A stretch of 30,667 bases of DNA, taken from the IMG/VR virus record IMGVR_UViG_3300032285_000141, positions 1-30,667 of that record; one strand, given 5' to 3'. This document shows, piece after piece, positions 13,157 to 21,697 of this stretch (positions are counted from its first letter, which is position 1; every line of letters starts with the position of its first letter). The position numbers were made by a program, and so were the translations under genes. The notes beneath the pieces were generated by a model. That model was not told where the DNA came from. It searched no databases and saw nothing but the letters and a program-made list of their open reading frames with translations. The stretch comes from a virus.

Positions 13157-16100
13157 TATGCCGCCCCAGTTCTAGCAAAAGTTTGTTGCACCAAAATATT
13201 GGTGTTAGTTGTTGGTGTATTAGTCAAAGTAAAAGTATTTGTTCCAGTTGTGTAATCTGTTCCTTGTTTATATAGACATCCATTTCCGTATAAATTAAAA
13301 GCATTAATATTATAGGCAAAAGAATATAATGTTTGACCAATAATTGTAAACACATCGGCATTAACTGGCGTACCATTAGCTACGCCAAGGTTATTTGGTG
13401 TCCATTGAATAATTTGCAAATAGCCTGTAGCATTTCCTGTAAAAGTAATATCTTGACCACTAATATCATAATCTTCAGCATTTACGATTGTGCCATTTAA
13501 AAACAACAATTCATATCCTGTATTAAGGGTAAACCCTGATGCAGTATAAGTAGCTTGATTAGTTAAATTTGCACTATTAAATGAGAATGAAGCATATACA
13601 CCAGTTCCAGAATTTTGTGATCTAAAGGAAACAATGGTAATAATATCACCTGTAATAGCCCCAATTCCTAATGTAACTGTTCCAGTTGATCCACTTGTAT
13701 CTGTGTATTCTGATGGGCTTAGTTTTAAGCCATTTCTAAATACCCAGCATTGACCACTAATGTAAGTTGATGATCTAGTAACACTAAATACAGTTTGTCC
13801 TGATGTGGCAGTAAATACTTGCTCTGTATAATTAAAATCATCTGGAGTTTCAAATCCAACTACACGACCATAAATATCAATAGTCAAAAGAGCAACAGAC
13901 GAAGTTTTTGTATATGCTCCACCAAAATCAAGATATTCTTGTAATTGTGCTTTTAATGTTCCATCAGGATTATTAATAATAGACAATTCTCCAGTTCCAA
14001 CAGATGTTGTTCCTGTCTGTGTAAGCTGACCAGTTCTTAAATCTAAATCAATAATGTTTGTTCCATCTGGCAAACCACCCCATTGAGAAGGGTCATAAGT
14101 TGCAGTTGATGTTGGAACAAAAGAGCCAGAACCAGCCGCATAAGCCGCAAAGCCAGTAGAAAAACTAAATCGTCTGTCATTGCGATTAATATAAAGAAGA
14201 TAAATTAATGCCCCAGTAGAATTAAAAGCTGTAGGTGCAAGATACCATGTGTAATTAGATGCAACTGGATTTGGAGTAGCATTGTTTTGATTAAACAATC
14301 CATAATATGCTTTTCCTCTAGGGCTAAAACTAAATCCTGTTCCTACTGCATCATCAGCATAAGCAACAGATAAATAACGCTGACTATATTGAAAAGTTCT
14401 TGGACGCCATGTAAACAATGAACTTGCTGGGCTATATGAAGAAGAAGCTAAACTATTAACAGTCCTAGTAAAGAAATACCAATTACCAGATGGAATGTTG
14501 GTTAATGTTACTGGTGAAATTAAAGTTAATGGTTGATATGGATTGCCATTAGATTGAATTTCACTTGTTCCAGCAAATACCATTTGAGTTGTTAATGGAT
14601 TACTAAATGCTGAATACCAAATTTCCATATATTGAGTAATGCCATTTGGGGCTGTATATGCTTGAATTTGAATATATGGAACATTGGCTGTTTCAGATGA
14701 TGAATAAACAGATGGTGCAGTTAGATTTCCAAATGTAGTAGGGCTTCCAATTCCAGTATTAGGGGTTGGCTGAAATTGAGTTATATCAGCATCATCATAA
14801 ACTGTAGGATTGTATTCAGACATACTAAGCTGAACAGCAATAGACCCATCATCATTAAATTGTTGAACAACTTTATTTACTCTAAATAACTTTGCTACCC
14901 ATCCATAATTAGAATTTGTTACTGTAACAATATCTCCAGCATCTAATTCAATTCCAATAAAACTTACAGTAACTTGAATTTGCAAATCTTCACGACCAGA
15001 TTTAAGAACTCTAGTTGCTAAATATTGAGCAGTTACACTATTGCTTGTTAATGGAAAACTAAAAGAAACTTTATTTACTGGTTCATTAGGATATAACAAT
15101 GCTGGATCAAGACTTGCTAAATCAAAAGTGGTTGAATTAAATGCACTTTGATTTGTAATATCTGGGAACTTACATTCAACAACATTATAGGATGCGGCAA
15201 TATCTAATGGAGTTATTTGAATAGCTGAAATCATATTGCTATCATTAATATCCATTGCTATTGTATATGTTGGAGATTGGACAACTACACCCCAAAGACC
15301 TGTAATTTCTGTATATTTAATTAAGCAATCACAGCATGAAGCCATATCTTGCAAGTTATCCATTACAGTTCTTGTGGTATCTAAAGACCCATTAAATTTA
15401 AATCTTGGTTGAGTAGATGTGCCACCACTTGAATTTGTATAAGAAAAAGAACCATTTGAGTAAGTTGTTAAAGCTGTAAGACTTGCTGTATCAACTTGAG
15501 CCAATGGAATAGCACAGCCATAACGAGTATTAATTAAATAATCTTTTATGCAATCGCCAGTATTTGTTAGGCTATTTGTTACTTGAAATTTAGTTTGATT
15601 AATTCCAGTAACATTAGCAGATTGACTATAAGAAAGATGAATAATTGCAAAAGCACAATTAGTCATTAATTTATTGGCATCCCATTGATAAGTAAGACCA
15701 GCAGTTTGCATGACACTAATTGCTGATTGACTAGAATTGGCTGGAGTATTTGAACCATTGCTATAAAGGAATATTTCAATTCTTCCATTTACAGAAGTAT
15801 CAGATGCTCCAGTAGATTCATCTAAAAGACTTGCTACTGTATATCCATTACTTTGAAATACTACTTTTTTTCCACCATAATAAATATTTCCAAATGTAAT
15901 AGTATCTGCTGTTTGCCCTGTATTTGTGCTAGTTACTTCACAAATAGAAAGAACATAATATAACTGTTGATTATCAGAACTAATAGATAAGTCTGTAATA
16001 ATTCCACCTATATAGGCTGAACCATAAACTACAGGAAGTTTATTATCTGTGGCTGGTGGAACTTGTTGGCTGTTGCCAGGATTAGGGCTAGAACCAGAAG

Positions 16101-16317
16101 CATATCCATTGGAATCAAATGAGTTTTGATTGGCAAATGCTTTAGAAACAATTACTGCAACAACCATATTAATAGCCATTGCTGTTGCTATAGCACCAAC
16201 AGTCATAGCAGTTGCAAATACACCTTCAGCTACTAATGCGGCAACAATCATTGTTCCAAATGCAAATGCTGGAACAGAAAAAATCATCAGAAATATTGCC
16301 AAATAAAGTTTACGCAT
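13156..16317 (-). CDS. Central tail tip protein, lambda J-like (host specificity)
   Basis: A 1053-residue protein at the lambda gpJ position, about the usual size. Residues 1-60 are unusually hydrophobic and start like a signal peptide (MRKLYLAIFLMIFSVPAFA followed by small-residue repeats). The J-like core includes LPVVYGSAYIGGIITDLSIS, then CAIIHLSY-like beta modules, RYGCAIPLAQVD, the CCDCLIKYTEITGLWGV block and KSGREDLQIQVTVSFIGIEL with GDIVTVTN. Fibronectin-like domains (IQIQAYTAPNGITQYMEIW) and a Ser/Thr-rich C-terminal part follow. It forms the tail tip and probably contacts the receptor. The start is ATG 16317 in a TAATG junction; four extra residues in front are less likely. Confidence 0.85.
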   Translation of the reverse strand: MRKLYLAIFLMIFSVPAFAFGTMIVAALVAEGVFATAMTVGAIATAMAINMVVAVIVSKAFANQNSFDSNGYASGSSPNPGNSQQVPPATDNKLPVVYGSAYIGGIITDLSISSDNQQLYYVLSICEVTSTNTGQTADTITFGNIYYGGKKVVFQSNGYTVASLLDESTGASDTSVNGRIEIFLYSNGSNTPANSSQSAISVMQTAGLTYQWDANKLMTNCAFAIIHLSYSQSANVTGINQTKFQVTNSLTNTGDCIKDYLINTRYGCAIPLAQVDTASLTALTTYSNGSFSYTNSSGGTSTQPRFKFNGSLDTTRTVMDNLQDMASCCDCLIKYTEITGLWGVVVQSPTYTIAMDINDSNMISAIQITPLDIAASYNVVECKFPDITNQSAFNSTTFDLASLDPALLYPNEPVNKVSFSFPLTSNSVTAQYLATRVLKSGREDLQIQVTVSFIGIELDAGDIVTVTNSNYGWVAKLFRVNKVVQQFNDDGSIAVQLSMSEYNPTVYDDADITQFQPTPNTGIGSPTTFGNLTAPSVYSSSETANVPYIQIQAYTAPNGITQYMEIWYSAFSNPLTTQMVFAGTSEIQSNGNPYQPLTLISPVTLTNIPSGNWYFFTRTVNSLASSSYSPASSLFTWRPRTFQYSQRYLSVAYADDAVGTGFSFSPRGKAYYGLFNQNNATPNPVASNYTWYLAPTAFNSTGALIYLLYINRNDRRFSFSTGFAAYAAGSGSFVPTSTATYDPSQWGGLPDGTNIIDLDLRTGQLTQTGTTSVGTGELSIINNPDGTLKAQLQEYLDFGGAYTKTSSVALLTIDIYGRVVGFETPDDFNYTEQVFTATSGQTVFSVTRSSTYISGQCWVFRNGLKLSPSEYTDTSGSTGTVTLGIGAITGDIITIVSFRSQNSGTGVYASFSFNSANLTNQATYTASGFTLNTGYELLFLNGTIVNAEDYDISGQDITFTGNATGYLQIIQWTPNNLGVANGTPVNADVFTIIGQTLYSFAYNINAFNLYGNGCLYKQGTDYTTGTNTFTLTNTPTTNTNILVQQTFARTGAA

Positions 16318-16751
16318 TACTGAATCCAATTTTCATCTAATTTGGTAAACCCAAATTTTTCATATTTAACATTAGGGCTAGAAGGCATTTTTCCTATTGC
16401 AAACATACATATTCTGCCATCTTCTTTTAATTTATTGCCATATTCAATATATTTCTTTAAAAGCCTATATCCAACACTTGTATTTCTTTGTTCTGGCTTT
16501 ACATACCAAGCTAATTCTTGCATATAAAATGTTTTATCGCACCAAAGATTATGGGTTATTAAAGCCATTATTAAACCAACACCATCTTCAATATAAATAA
16601 TTCCAGCACCAGCTAATATTGAATCTAGCAGTCTATTCCAATATGGTTCATTATCTAAACTATGATATTGTTTTATATTGCTTTCAGCCCTAAATAATTT
16701 CATTATTTCTATTATTTGTGGCTTATCGTATTTTGTAGCTTGTCTTATCAT
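16317..16751 (-). CDS. GNAT-type N-acetyltransferase in the tail module
   Basis: A 144-residue acetyltransferase of the GNAT superfamily. The central IIYIEDGVGLIMALITH strands, the FYMQELAWYVKPEQRNTSVG block with the acetyl-CoA pyrophosphate loop (Q88-R-N-T-S-V-G94, a variant of Q/R-x2-G-x-G/A), then the helix YRLLKKYIEYGNKL and the C-terminal YEKFGFTKLDE are all in order. It would transfer acetyl groups from acetyl-CoA to an unknown amine. It is coupled to the tail-tip gene before (4-base overlap) and J-like gene after (TAATG), so it may modify a tail protein; acetyltransferases at this place recur in some phages. Confidence 0.75.
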   Translation of the reverse strand: MIRQATKYDKPQIIEIMKLFRAESNIKQYHSLDNEPYWNRLLDSILAGAGIIYIEDGVGLIMALITHNLWCDKTFYMQELAWYVKPEQRNTSVGYRLLKKYIEYGNKLKEDGRICMFAIGKMPSSPNVKYEKFGFTKLDENWIQ

Positions 16752-17353
16752 GATCCAGCCAATGCACCTTTTCCAAACTGATAATTAATATTGGTAATAA
16801 ATGCAACTCTATTCATGCTTGTATCATTAGGGCTAAAGTATTGCCAGTTATTGTCATTGGTAAATCTGCCAGCAGTTCTATTTTTTAAAATAAGCTGAAT
16901 AGAAGATGCGGCTACTGAAATAGTGCCAACAAACTGCCTGATTTCTTCCATCCATGTTTCATTGATTGAAAATGAATTGATATAGCCATTAAAGAATTGA
17001 TACAAACCACCTGTGCCACCAGTTGTTATTAATGCACCATTGGTATCAAAAAAGCCTTTCCATGCTTCAATTTTGCTACCTTTAATTTGATTGCCAAGAA
17101 CCCATCCCAACATTGCTGTATCAATACCAACCATAGTAAATGTTGTTTCATTGGCAGTTGATTTAATATCTCGCTGTGTATCACCAACTTTCATTAAAAT
17201 GCCTAAAGCACTAAAAGATTCTGAATCAACAGCAGAAATAGTTAATGCAGATGGAGTTGTTGCAAATCGATAAGTATTTGAAGGTGTAGTTACACGAACA
17301 AAATCAGCATATCTAATATTATTGGTATTTTCTACTGGTGCAATTACATTCAT
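16748..17353 (-). CDS. Tail tip protein (DUF2163-like)
   Basis: A 201-residue beta-rich protein. IRYADFVRVTTPSNTYRFAT with YQFFNGYINSFSINETW, and the C-terminal AGRFTNDNNWQYFSPNDTSM, resemble phage tail proteins of DUF2163 type that lie between the tape measure and the J-like protein. It is likely part of the distal tail hub. It overlaps both neighbours by four bases. The family assignment is by pattern memory; the position makes a tail-tip role fairly sure. Confidence 0.6.
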   Translation of the reverse strand: MNVIAPVENTNNIRYADFVRVTTPSNTYRFATTPSALTISAVDSESFSALGILMKVGDTQRDIKSTANETTFTMVGIDTAMLGWVLGNQIKGSKIEAWKGFFDTNGALITTGGTGGLYQFFNGYINSFSINETWMEEIRQFVGTISVAASSIQLILKNRTAGRFTNDNNWQYFSPNDTSMNRVAFITNINYQFGKGALAGS

Positions 17354-18030
17354 AATACACTTTCAAATGCTTTAAAAGAACCAGACCATTGAATAAATGA
17401 ATCATTGGTCATAGGAATTAAAGTATATGTAGGGTAATCTCTTAAAACAACTTGAAAAGTAGTTCCTGTATAAGTAGTTCCACCCATGCTTATTGTAGTT
17501 CCATATTGACCAATTACAGCATTTACTGGACTCGATAAGCTAGATATAAGGTTGCGATGAACAGGAATAGAAACAGTAGTCCCACTACCACGCTGAACAT
17601 CAGATGTAGCAATATACGCATATAAACCTACTTGGCAAAAATCACCTTGTTTAACAATATAAGTTGTAGAACTAATGGATGGTAAAGAACCAAGAACTAA
17701 AGTTTTATTAGCAGAAGATGTTTGCCATTGACATGAAGCTATTTGACCAGATGTCATATCCCCTTGATAAGCAATATAATTTACCCATCCAGTAGAACCA
17801 AAGTTTAAATATTGAGTTAATGATTTATCTGGAATACGCAATGAATTAAGCAATGCTCTATTTTTACTATAAAGCAAATAATTCATAGGCTTCATTTCAA
17901 AAGCAAATGGAACTACTGTAATAATCTCTGAAGTAGAAATTCTTTGATTTCTGCTTACTACTTGACCTACAAATCTTTGGTCATTAATGCCAACTGATTC
18001 GCTAATTGATAGGATGTCTGTAAGTGCCAT
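17350..18030 (-). CDS. Distal tail protein, following tape measure
   Basis: A 226-residue beta-rich protein immediately after the tape measure gene, where lambda gpM or the Dit protein of other siphophages lie. It begins MALTDILSISESVGINDQRF and has many Ser/Thr strands (FEMKPMNYLLYSKNRALLN, LRDYPTYTLIPMTNDSF). The final GSFKAFESVL overlaps the next start. No enzyme motif is seen. The exact family is not recognised; the role is inferred from position. Confidence 0.6.
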   Translation of the reverse strand: MALTDILSISESVGINDQRFVGQVVSRNQRISTSEIITVVPFAFEMKPMNYLLYSKNRALLNSLRIPDKSLTQYLNFGSTGWVNYIAYQGDMTSGQIASCQWQTSSANKTLVLGSLPSISSTTYIVKQGDFCQVGLYAYIATSDVQRGSGTTVSIPVHRNLISSLSSPVNAVIGQYGTTISMGGTTYTGTTFQVVLRDYPTYTLIPMTNDSFIQWSGSFKAFESVL

Positions 18031-18032
18031 AA

Positions 18033-19943
18033 TTATCTACCAGTTGGAATTGAACGATTAGCAGATTGATTCATTGACCAAATCGTCATTTTATTTTTAG
18101 CCAAGAATTGTATTCCTGACTGGGTATCAATAGCTTGCATATTCTGAATTACCGGACCATTGTAAGTAACGCCACCACCACCACTTAAAGCATCGCCCAT
18201 TGTATTATTAGGGATTACACTTCCAGAACGACCAGGAATAAATAACTCTGGACCATTCTCTCCAACAATAGTAGGACCATCAATGGTTCCACCAGTTGCC
18301 GCAGTACCCCATCTACTAGGATCAGCCGCACTATTTACCATACCACTTGAATCAAATGTAGCTTGACCAGCAGTAAACATGCCACCAATACCTCCAAACA
18401 TGGCACTTATGCCACGCATCATTAACATACGCAACTGTATTTTAATAAGGTCTTGAATAATACTTTTCGCTAAACTACTAAAAGATAACTTTCCAGTATC
18501 AACAAACTTATCCATAGCGGATGTCATATTGCCAGTAATAGAAGTAAATACATCTTCGGCATTTTTAGCATAGTTTCCAGCATCCTCAGCATATTGTGAA
18601 AAGGCTTTGTTCCATCCAAAACTAAATGTGCGCTGTGCAGCAATAGAAGATTCTTCAATTTGTCTAGCGGCTTTTGCTGATGCCTCACCAATTTCTTTTA
18701 CTTTTGCAATTTGTTTATCGTATTCAGCTAATACTTTAGCATCGCCACCACGACCTACAGCAGCTTCACGAAGTTTATTAATTTCGTCAATTTTTTTGCT
18801 TGTGGAATCTAGTTGTTGATTTACAGCCTCTTGAATTCTTCTTTCATTATTTGTCATGCCAACCATTGCATCACGAACTTTTAATTGCTGTAATGAAAAA
18901 TCAACTTGTCTTTTGTATTCAACAGAAATAAGACTAGCTGTATAAAGCATCTGCTTTTGTTTATCAGCTTCGGCATCTTTAGCGGCTGTTACAGCTCTAC
19001 CAGCAAACTCATCACCATTAACTTTAGCTTTTGCTTGTGGTGAATCTAAAGCCAATAGTTTTCCACGGAACATTACTTGATCTGCATATATTTTTCTTAG
19101 TTCTTCTTGGGCTTTATTTGAATCAATTTTTCCAGTAAACTTATCCCAATACACACCCATGGTTGCAAATCCATTAGCAACACTACCAGCGGTATACCAA
19201 AGACCAAGCAATACTGCATTAAGTTTTCCAAATACATTTTCAGCTAAACCACCTTTTTCACCCCATTGTTCAAACATAGCCGAAACAGTAGGCATTAATT
19301 CTTTTGTAAAAATTAAAAGTAGTTTTGTAGCTTTTGCTTCTAGTTTGTCATGCAAATCAGCTGATAGTCTTACAGCATCAGCATATTCTCTAAATGAATC
19401 TGTGCCTTTTGCCATTTCTTCTTGAATAGCCTTAAGACTTACACCTCTAATACCTTTACCCAACAACTCAAAAGCAATGGCATTTCTTTGCACTACATCA
19501 GGTATTTTGGCAAGATTGTTAATTGTTTTATCAAATAATTGCTCATTGGTCATAGAGCCAATGTCTTTTAAAGATACGCCAATACGAGCAAAAGCATCTT
19601 GTGCTTGCTTGCTTCCTTGTGCAGCCGCATCTATTTTGGTAGTAAATGATGCAAAGATTTTTCCAGCATTTTCACCACTACCACCAGCCAAATTAAGTGC
19701 TTCAGATAAAGCTAAAACCTTCTCTACCGCTATTTCATTAGCATCAGCAAGGTCAGCTACTTTATCGGAAAATTCTAAAGACTTGTAAATCATGCCAGCA
19801 AAAGCGGCAGTACCAATTACAGATGCTTCATCCAGTTTTTTGGATATTTCACCAAGCCCTTTTTTTGCGGCTTCTAATCCTTGTGTAAAATCAGCGGTTT
19901 CTAATCCCAGTTTTACTGCTAGTTGAGCAACAATATTAGCCAT
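18033..19943 (-). CDS. Tail tape measure protein
   Basis: A 636-residue protein that determines tail length and helps DNA ejection. The start MANIVAQLAVKLGLETADFT with Ala/Lys-rich coiled-coil helices (LEAAKKGLGEISKKLDEA) is typical, as are the central hydrophobic stretch near VFGKLNAVLLGLWYTAGSVA and the long helical segments. The C-terminal GGTIDGPTIVGENGPELFIP is a hallmark of lambda gpH-type tape measures. It is shorter than lambda gpH (853), so the tail should be shorter, roughly 90-100 nm at 0.15 nm per residue. It lies directly after the frameshift-read chaperone, three bases from it. Confidence 0.9.
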   Translation of the reverse strand: MANIVAQLAVKLGLETADFTQGLEAAKKGLGEISKKLDEASVIGTAAFAGMIYKSLEFSDKVADLADANEIAVEKVLALSEALNLAGGSGENAGKIFASFTTKIDAAAQGSKQAQDAFARIGVSLKDIGSMTNEQLFDKTINNLAKIPDVVQRNAIAFELLGKGIRGVSLKAIQEEMAKGTDSFREYADAVRLSADLHDKLEAKATKLLLIFTKELMPTVSAMFEQWGEKGGLAENVFGKLNAVLLGLWYTAGSVANGFATMGVYWDKFTGKIDSNKAQEELRKIYADQVMFRGKLLALDSPQAKAKVNGDEFAGRAVTAAKDAEADKQKQMLYTASLISVEYKRQVDFSLQQLKVRDAMVGMTNNERRIQEAVNQQLDSTSKKIDEINKLREAAVGRGGDAKVLAEYDKQIAKVKEIGEASAKAARQIEESSIAAQRTFSFGWNKAFSQYAEDAGNYAKNAEDVFTSITGNMTSAMDKFVDTGKLSFSSLAKSIIQDLIKIQLRMLMMRGISAMFGGIGGMFTAGQATFDSSGMVNSAADPSRWGTAATGGTIDGPTIVGENGPELFIPGRSGSVIPNNTMGDALSGGGGVTYNGPVIQNMQAIDTQSGIQFLAKNKMTIWSMNQSANRSIPTGR

Positions 19944-19946
19944 TTG

Positions 19947-20291
19947 TTAACCTTGTAATTGACTGGGTGCGCCTGGGTGCATTTTTGCAAAAGCTATTAG
20001 ATTTTTGCTAACTTGCTCCCTTTTTGCTTCTTCCGATAATGGTGGGTAAAGATAATCATATTGATTAGGAATTATATCTTGTAATTTATAAGGCGACGAA
20101 CCTTTTGGTAATAAACTATTAAAATGTCCAGCCGCATGACTGCCTAATACTTGCAATAATCCTAAATTACCTATAACGCCATCATTAAACATGACACAAA
20201 TGTCGCTAAAAGTTTGTTCATCTACTGTTGCTGGGTCAGTACCATGAGCAGTTAAATATGCTTTAACTTGCCTACGAACTGACCTTACTAC
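19947..20291 (-). CDS. Tail assembly chaperone, -1 frame extension (GT-type)
   Basis: In the -1 frame relative to the upstream gene, an open frame runs from the slippery site to 19947 and adds 114 residues (VVRSVRRQVKAYLTAHGTDP, then SEEAKREQVSKNLIAFAKMH). Its only ATG, at 20192, is deep inside and lacks a ribosome binding site, so it is most likely made only as the C-terminal part of a frameshifted G-T fusion of about 275 residues. In lambda, gpGT binds the tape measure through T. The position between the chaperone and tape measure fits exactly. Confidence 0.75.
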   Translation of the reverse strand, partial: VVRSVRRQVKAYLTAHGTDPATVDEQTFSDICVMFNDGVIGNLGLLQVLGSHAAGHFNSLLPKGSSPYKLQDIIPNQYDYLYPPLSEEAKREQVSKNLIAFAKMHPGAPSQLQG

Positions 20292-20773
20292 TTTCCCTTT
20301 ATTTCCTTATATGAAGGAGATATTGTTTCTCCAATATGTTCTATTAATTCTAGTTGAACAGAGAATGGAAATAACTCTTCTACATCCTTATAAGTAATAT
20401 CTTCTAAAGTGTGTCCTTCTTCTGGAACTAATAACTTAATCATTTCCAAAATACGGTTTTCAGTAATTAGTTTATTTCTAGCCGTTTCCAGCATTGATCT
20501 ACCTTGCACTTTAATATCATTTTCCTCAAAAATAACACCAAGTTCAGTATTTAAGGATTCCTTTTCTTTCTTTAAATCTTTAGTTAGTTCATTATAATAT
20601 TCTTGTATTTTTTCTTCATTTGGTATTCTTATTCTTTCAAGAATTGCATCGTATTCCGAAGTTAATGGAACTTTTACTTTAAAAATATGTCCAGCCATTT
20701 CAAATGATCTAATTCGTAAAAGGCTTTTATTTTCAATAAACTTCTTACCAAATGCTTGTTCTAATTGATTCAT
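20288..20773 (-). CDS. Tail assembly chaperone, zero frame (G-type)
   Basis: A 161-residue helical, charged protein (QLEQAFGKKFIENKSLLRIRSFEM then ILERIRIPNEEKIQEY, ELTKDLKKEKESLNTEL and LLVPEEGHTLEDITYKDVEE) at the position of lambda gpG, before the tape measure. It would coat or chaperone the tape measure during tail polymerisation. The gene ends in GGGAAAG immediately followed by the TAG stop. It overlaps the gp10-like gene by four bases. Confidence 0.7.
   Translation of the reverse strand: MNQLEQAFGKKFIENKSLLRIRSFEMAGHIFKVKVPLTSEYDAILERIRIPNEEKIQEYYNELTKDLKKEKESLNTELGVIFEENDIKVQGRSMLETARNKLITENRILEMIKLLVPEEGHTLEDITYKDVEELFPFSVQLELIEHIGETISPSYKEIKGK
20291..20308 (-). promoter_or_regulatory. 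Programmed -1 ribosomal frameshift site GGGAAAG
   Basis: On the minus strand the zero-frame codons are AAG GGA AAG TAG, so G GGA AAG (20291-20297) is the same slippery heptamer as in the lambda G/GT genes and lies right before the stop. A -1 slip reads on as GGG AAA GTA into the open T frame. A Shine-Dalgarno-like AAGGA (20304-20308) lies six bases upstream of the heptamer, a distance at which such sites can stimulate slippage (as in dnaX). The overlapping AAAGGGA is a second possible heptamer giving the same frame. Confidence 0.8.
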
Positions 20774-21321
20774 TTGCTACTCCTATTTTGTTTTGCTTTA
20801 TATCTTTCTAATACTGCACCTATGTCATCACCTAAACTTCTAAGAACTTGATCAGCATTTGCTTCTAAAGAAATTCGCATATATGGTTGCGCTGGAAAAT
20901 AGGGGCTTCCAAATTCTTGAACATTTGCTCTAGCATCTGATTTCATACCTATAGATTTATAAGGCATTGTAGTTCTAGTATTTTTGGTTTTTTCTATCAT
21001 TCTTTTGTTGTAATAAGAAACCTGTGCCAATTTATTGCCTGGAGCCGTACTTACATAAGCTACCATTACTTGTCCAGCAACATAATATCTAGACCTTTTA
21101 TCTTTGGAATTAGGAGCTCTAGCTTCTATACGCAAGGAGGCCTCTAAAGCACCAGTATCTACAGGAGCACGAAACTCCGCTGATGTTAATACAGGCGTCA
21201 TAGCCTTTTTCATTCCATTTCTTAAAATTCCTTTAGCATCTTTAGCACTAAAGTCATTAACAATCTCATCAATAAGGGCTTTAAAGTCATCAAAGCCTTC
21301 CATCTTAAAGGTTGTTGTCAT
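20770..21321 (-). CDS. HK97 gp10-like head-tail/tail protein
   Basis: A 183-residue protein of the HK97-gp10-like putative tail-component family: FKMEGFDDFKALIDEIVNDF, the RNGMKKAMTPVLTSAEFRAP helix, PVDTGALEASLRI (the conserved DTGAL block) and a C-terminal YFPAQPYMRISLEANADQVL. Members act in head-tail joining or tail completion. Normally this gene lies between head closure and tail terminator; here it is after the major tail protein and directly before the chaperone, a shifted order. Confidence 0.8.
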   Translation of the reverse strand: MTTTFKMEGFDDFKALIDEIVNDFSAKDAKGILRNGMKKAMTPVLTSAEFRAPVDTGALEASLRIEARAPNSKDKRSRYYVAGQVMVAYVSTAPGNKLAQVSYYNKRMIEKTKNTRTTMPYKSIGMKSDARANVQEFGSPYFPAQPYMRISLEANADQVLRSLGDDIGAVLERYKAKQNRSSK

Positions 21322-21322
21322 A

Positions 21323-21547
21323 CTACTCTCCGTTTTTAATCATTTTGTGATAAATGGCATTATTTAGCCTAGTCACATATTCAACAATTTCTTCAGGAGT
21401 TAGTTTATCCGCATGTATAGCGGCAATTTGATAAGCGGTATGAATACCAGCAATGCGCTGTTGTTGAAAGCCAAACCAATTCTTTACTCCTGAATTGGAT
21501 TGGCTAATCAAGAAACTTAATAGGTCATTGTTCGATTGAATCTGCAT
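21323..21547 (-). CDS. Small unknown protein in tail module
   Basis: A 74-residue helical protein (NDLLSFLISQSNSGVKNWFGFQQQRIAG, then TPEEIVEYVTRLNNAIYHKMIKN). It overlaps the end of the small upstream ORF by 23 bases and ends next to the gp10-like gene. The N-terminal LLSFLISQ helix and Gln-rich middle give no recognised family. It could be a minor tail-assembly protein, a guess based on position. Confidence 0.55.
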   Translation of the reverse strand: MQIQSNNDLLSFLISQSNSGVKNWFGFQQQRIAGIHTAYQIAAIHADKLTPEEIVEYVTRLNNAIYHKMIKNGE

Positions 21548-21689
21548 TGACTATTGTTTTCTTTTGTTTTGGTTCGTCTTGTAAAACTAAAGGATTAAAT
21601 GGGTCATCTCCACCACCAAGACATTGCGCAATAGCATCGTCAATATCTTTAGCTTCAAAGACTTTTCCATTAGCAAATTGAACTTTCAT
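21525..21689 (-). CDS. Small acidic unknown protein after major tail protein
   Basis: A 54-residue open frame (MKVQFANGKVFEAKDIDDAI start, LVLQDEPKQKKTIVNADSIEQ end) that fills the gap after the major tail protein. The ribosome binding site AAGGAA lies a few bases before the ATG. Its 3' end overlaps the following gene by 23 bases in another frame. The family is not recognised; such small ORFs beside tail tube genes are common. Confidence 0.5.
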   Translation of the reverse strand: MKVQFANGKVFEAKDIDDAIAQCLGGGDDPFNPLVLQDEPKQKKTIVNADSIEQ

Positions 21690-21697
21690 ATTATTCC

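Noticed and set aside
20187-20192. Independent small gene starting at ATG 20192 before the tape measure
   Set aside because: The frame stays open upstream to the GGGAAAG slip site and the ATG has no ribosome binding site, so a frameshift extension explains it better.
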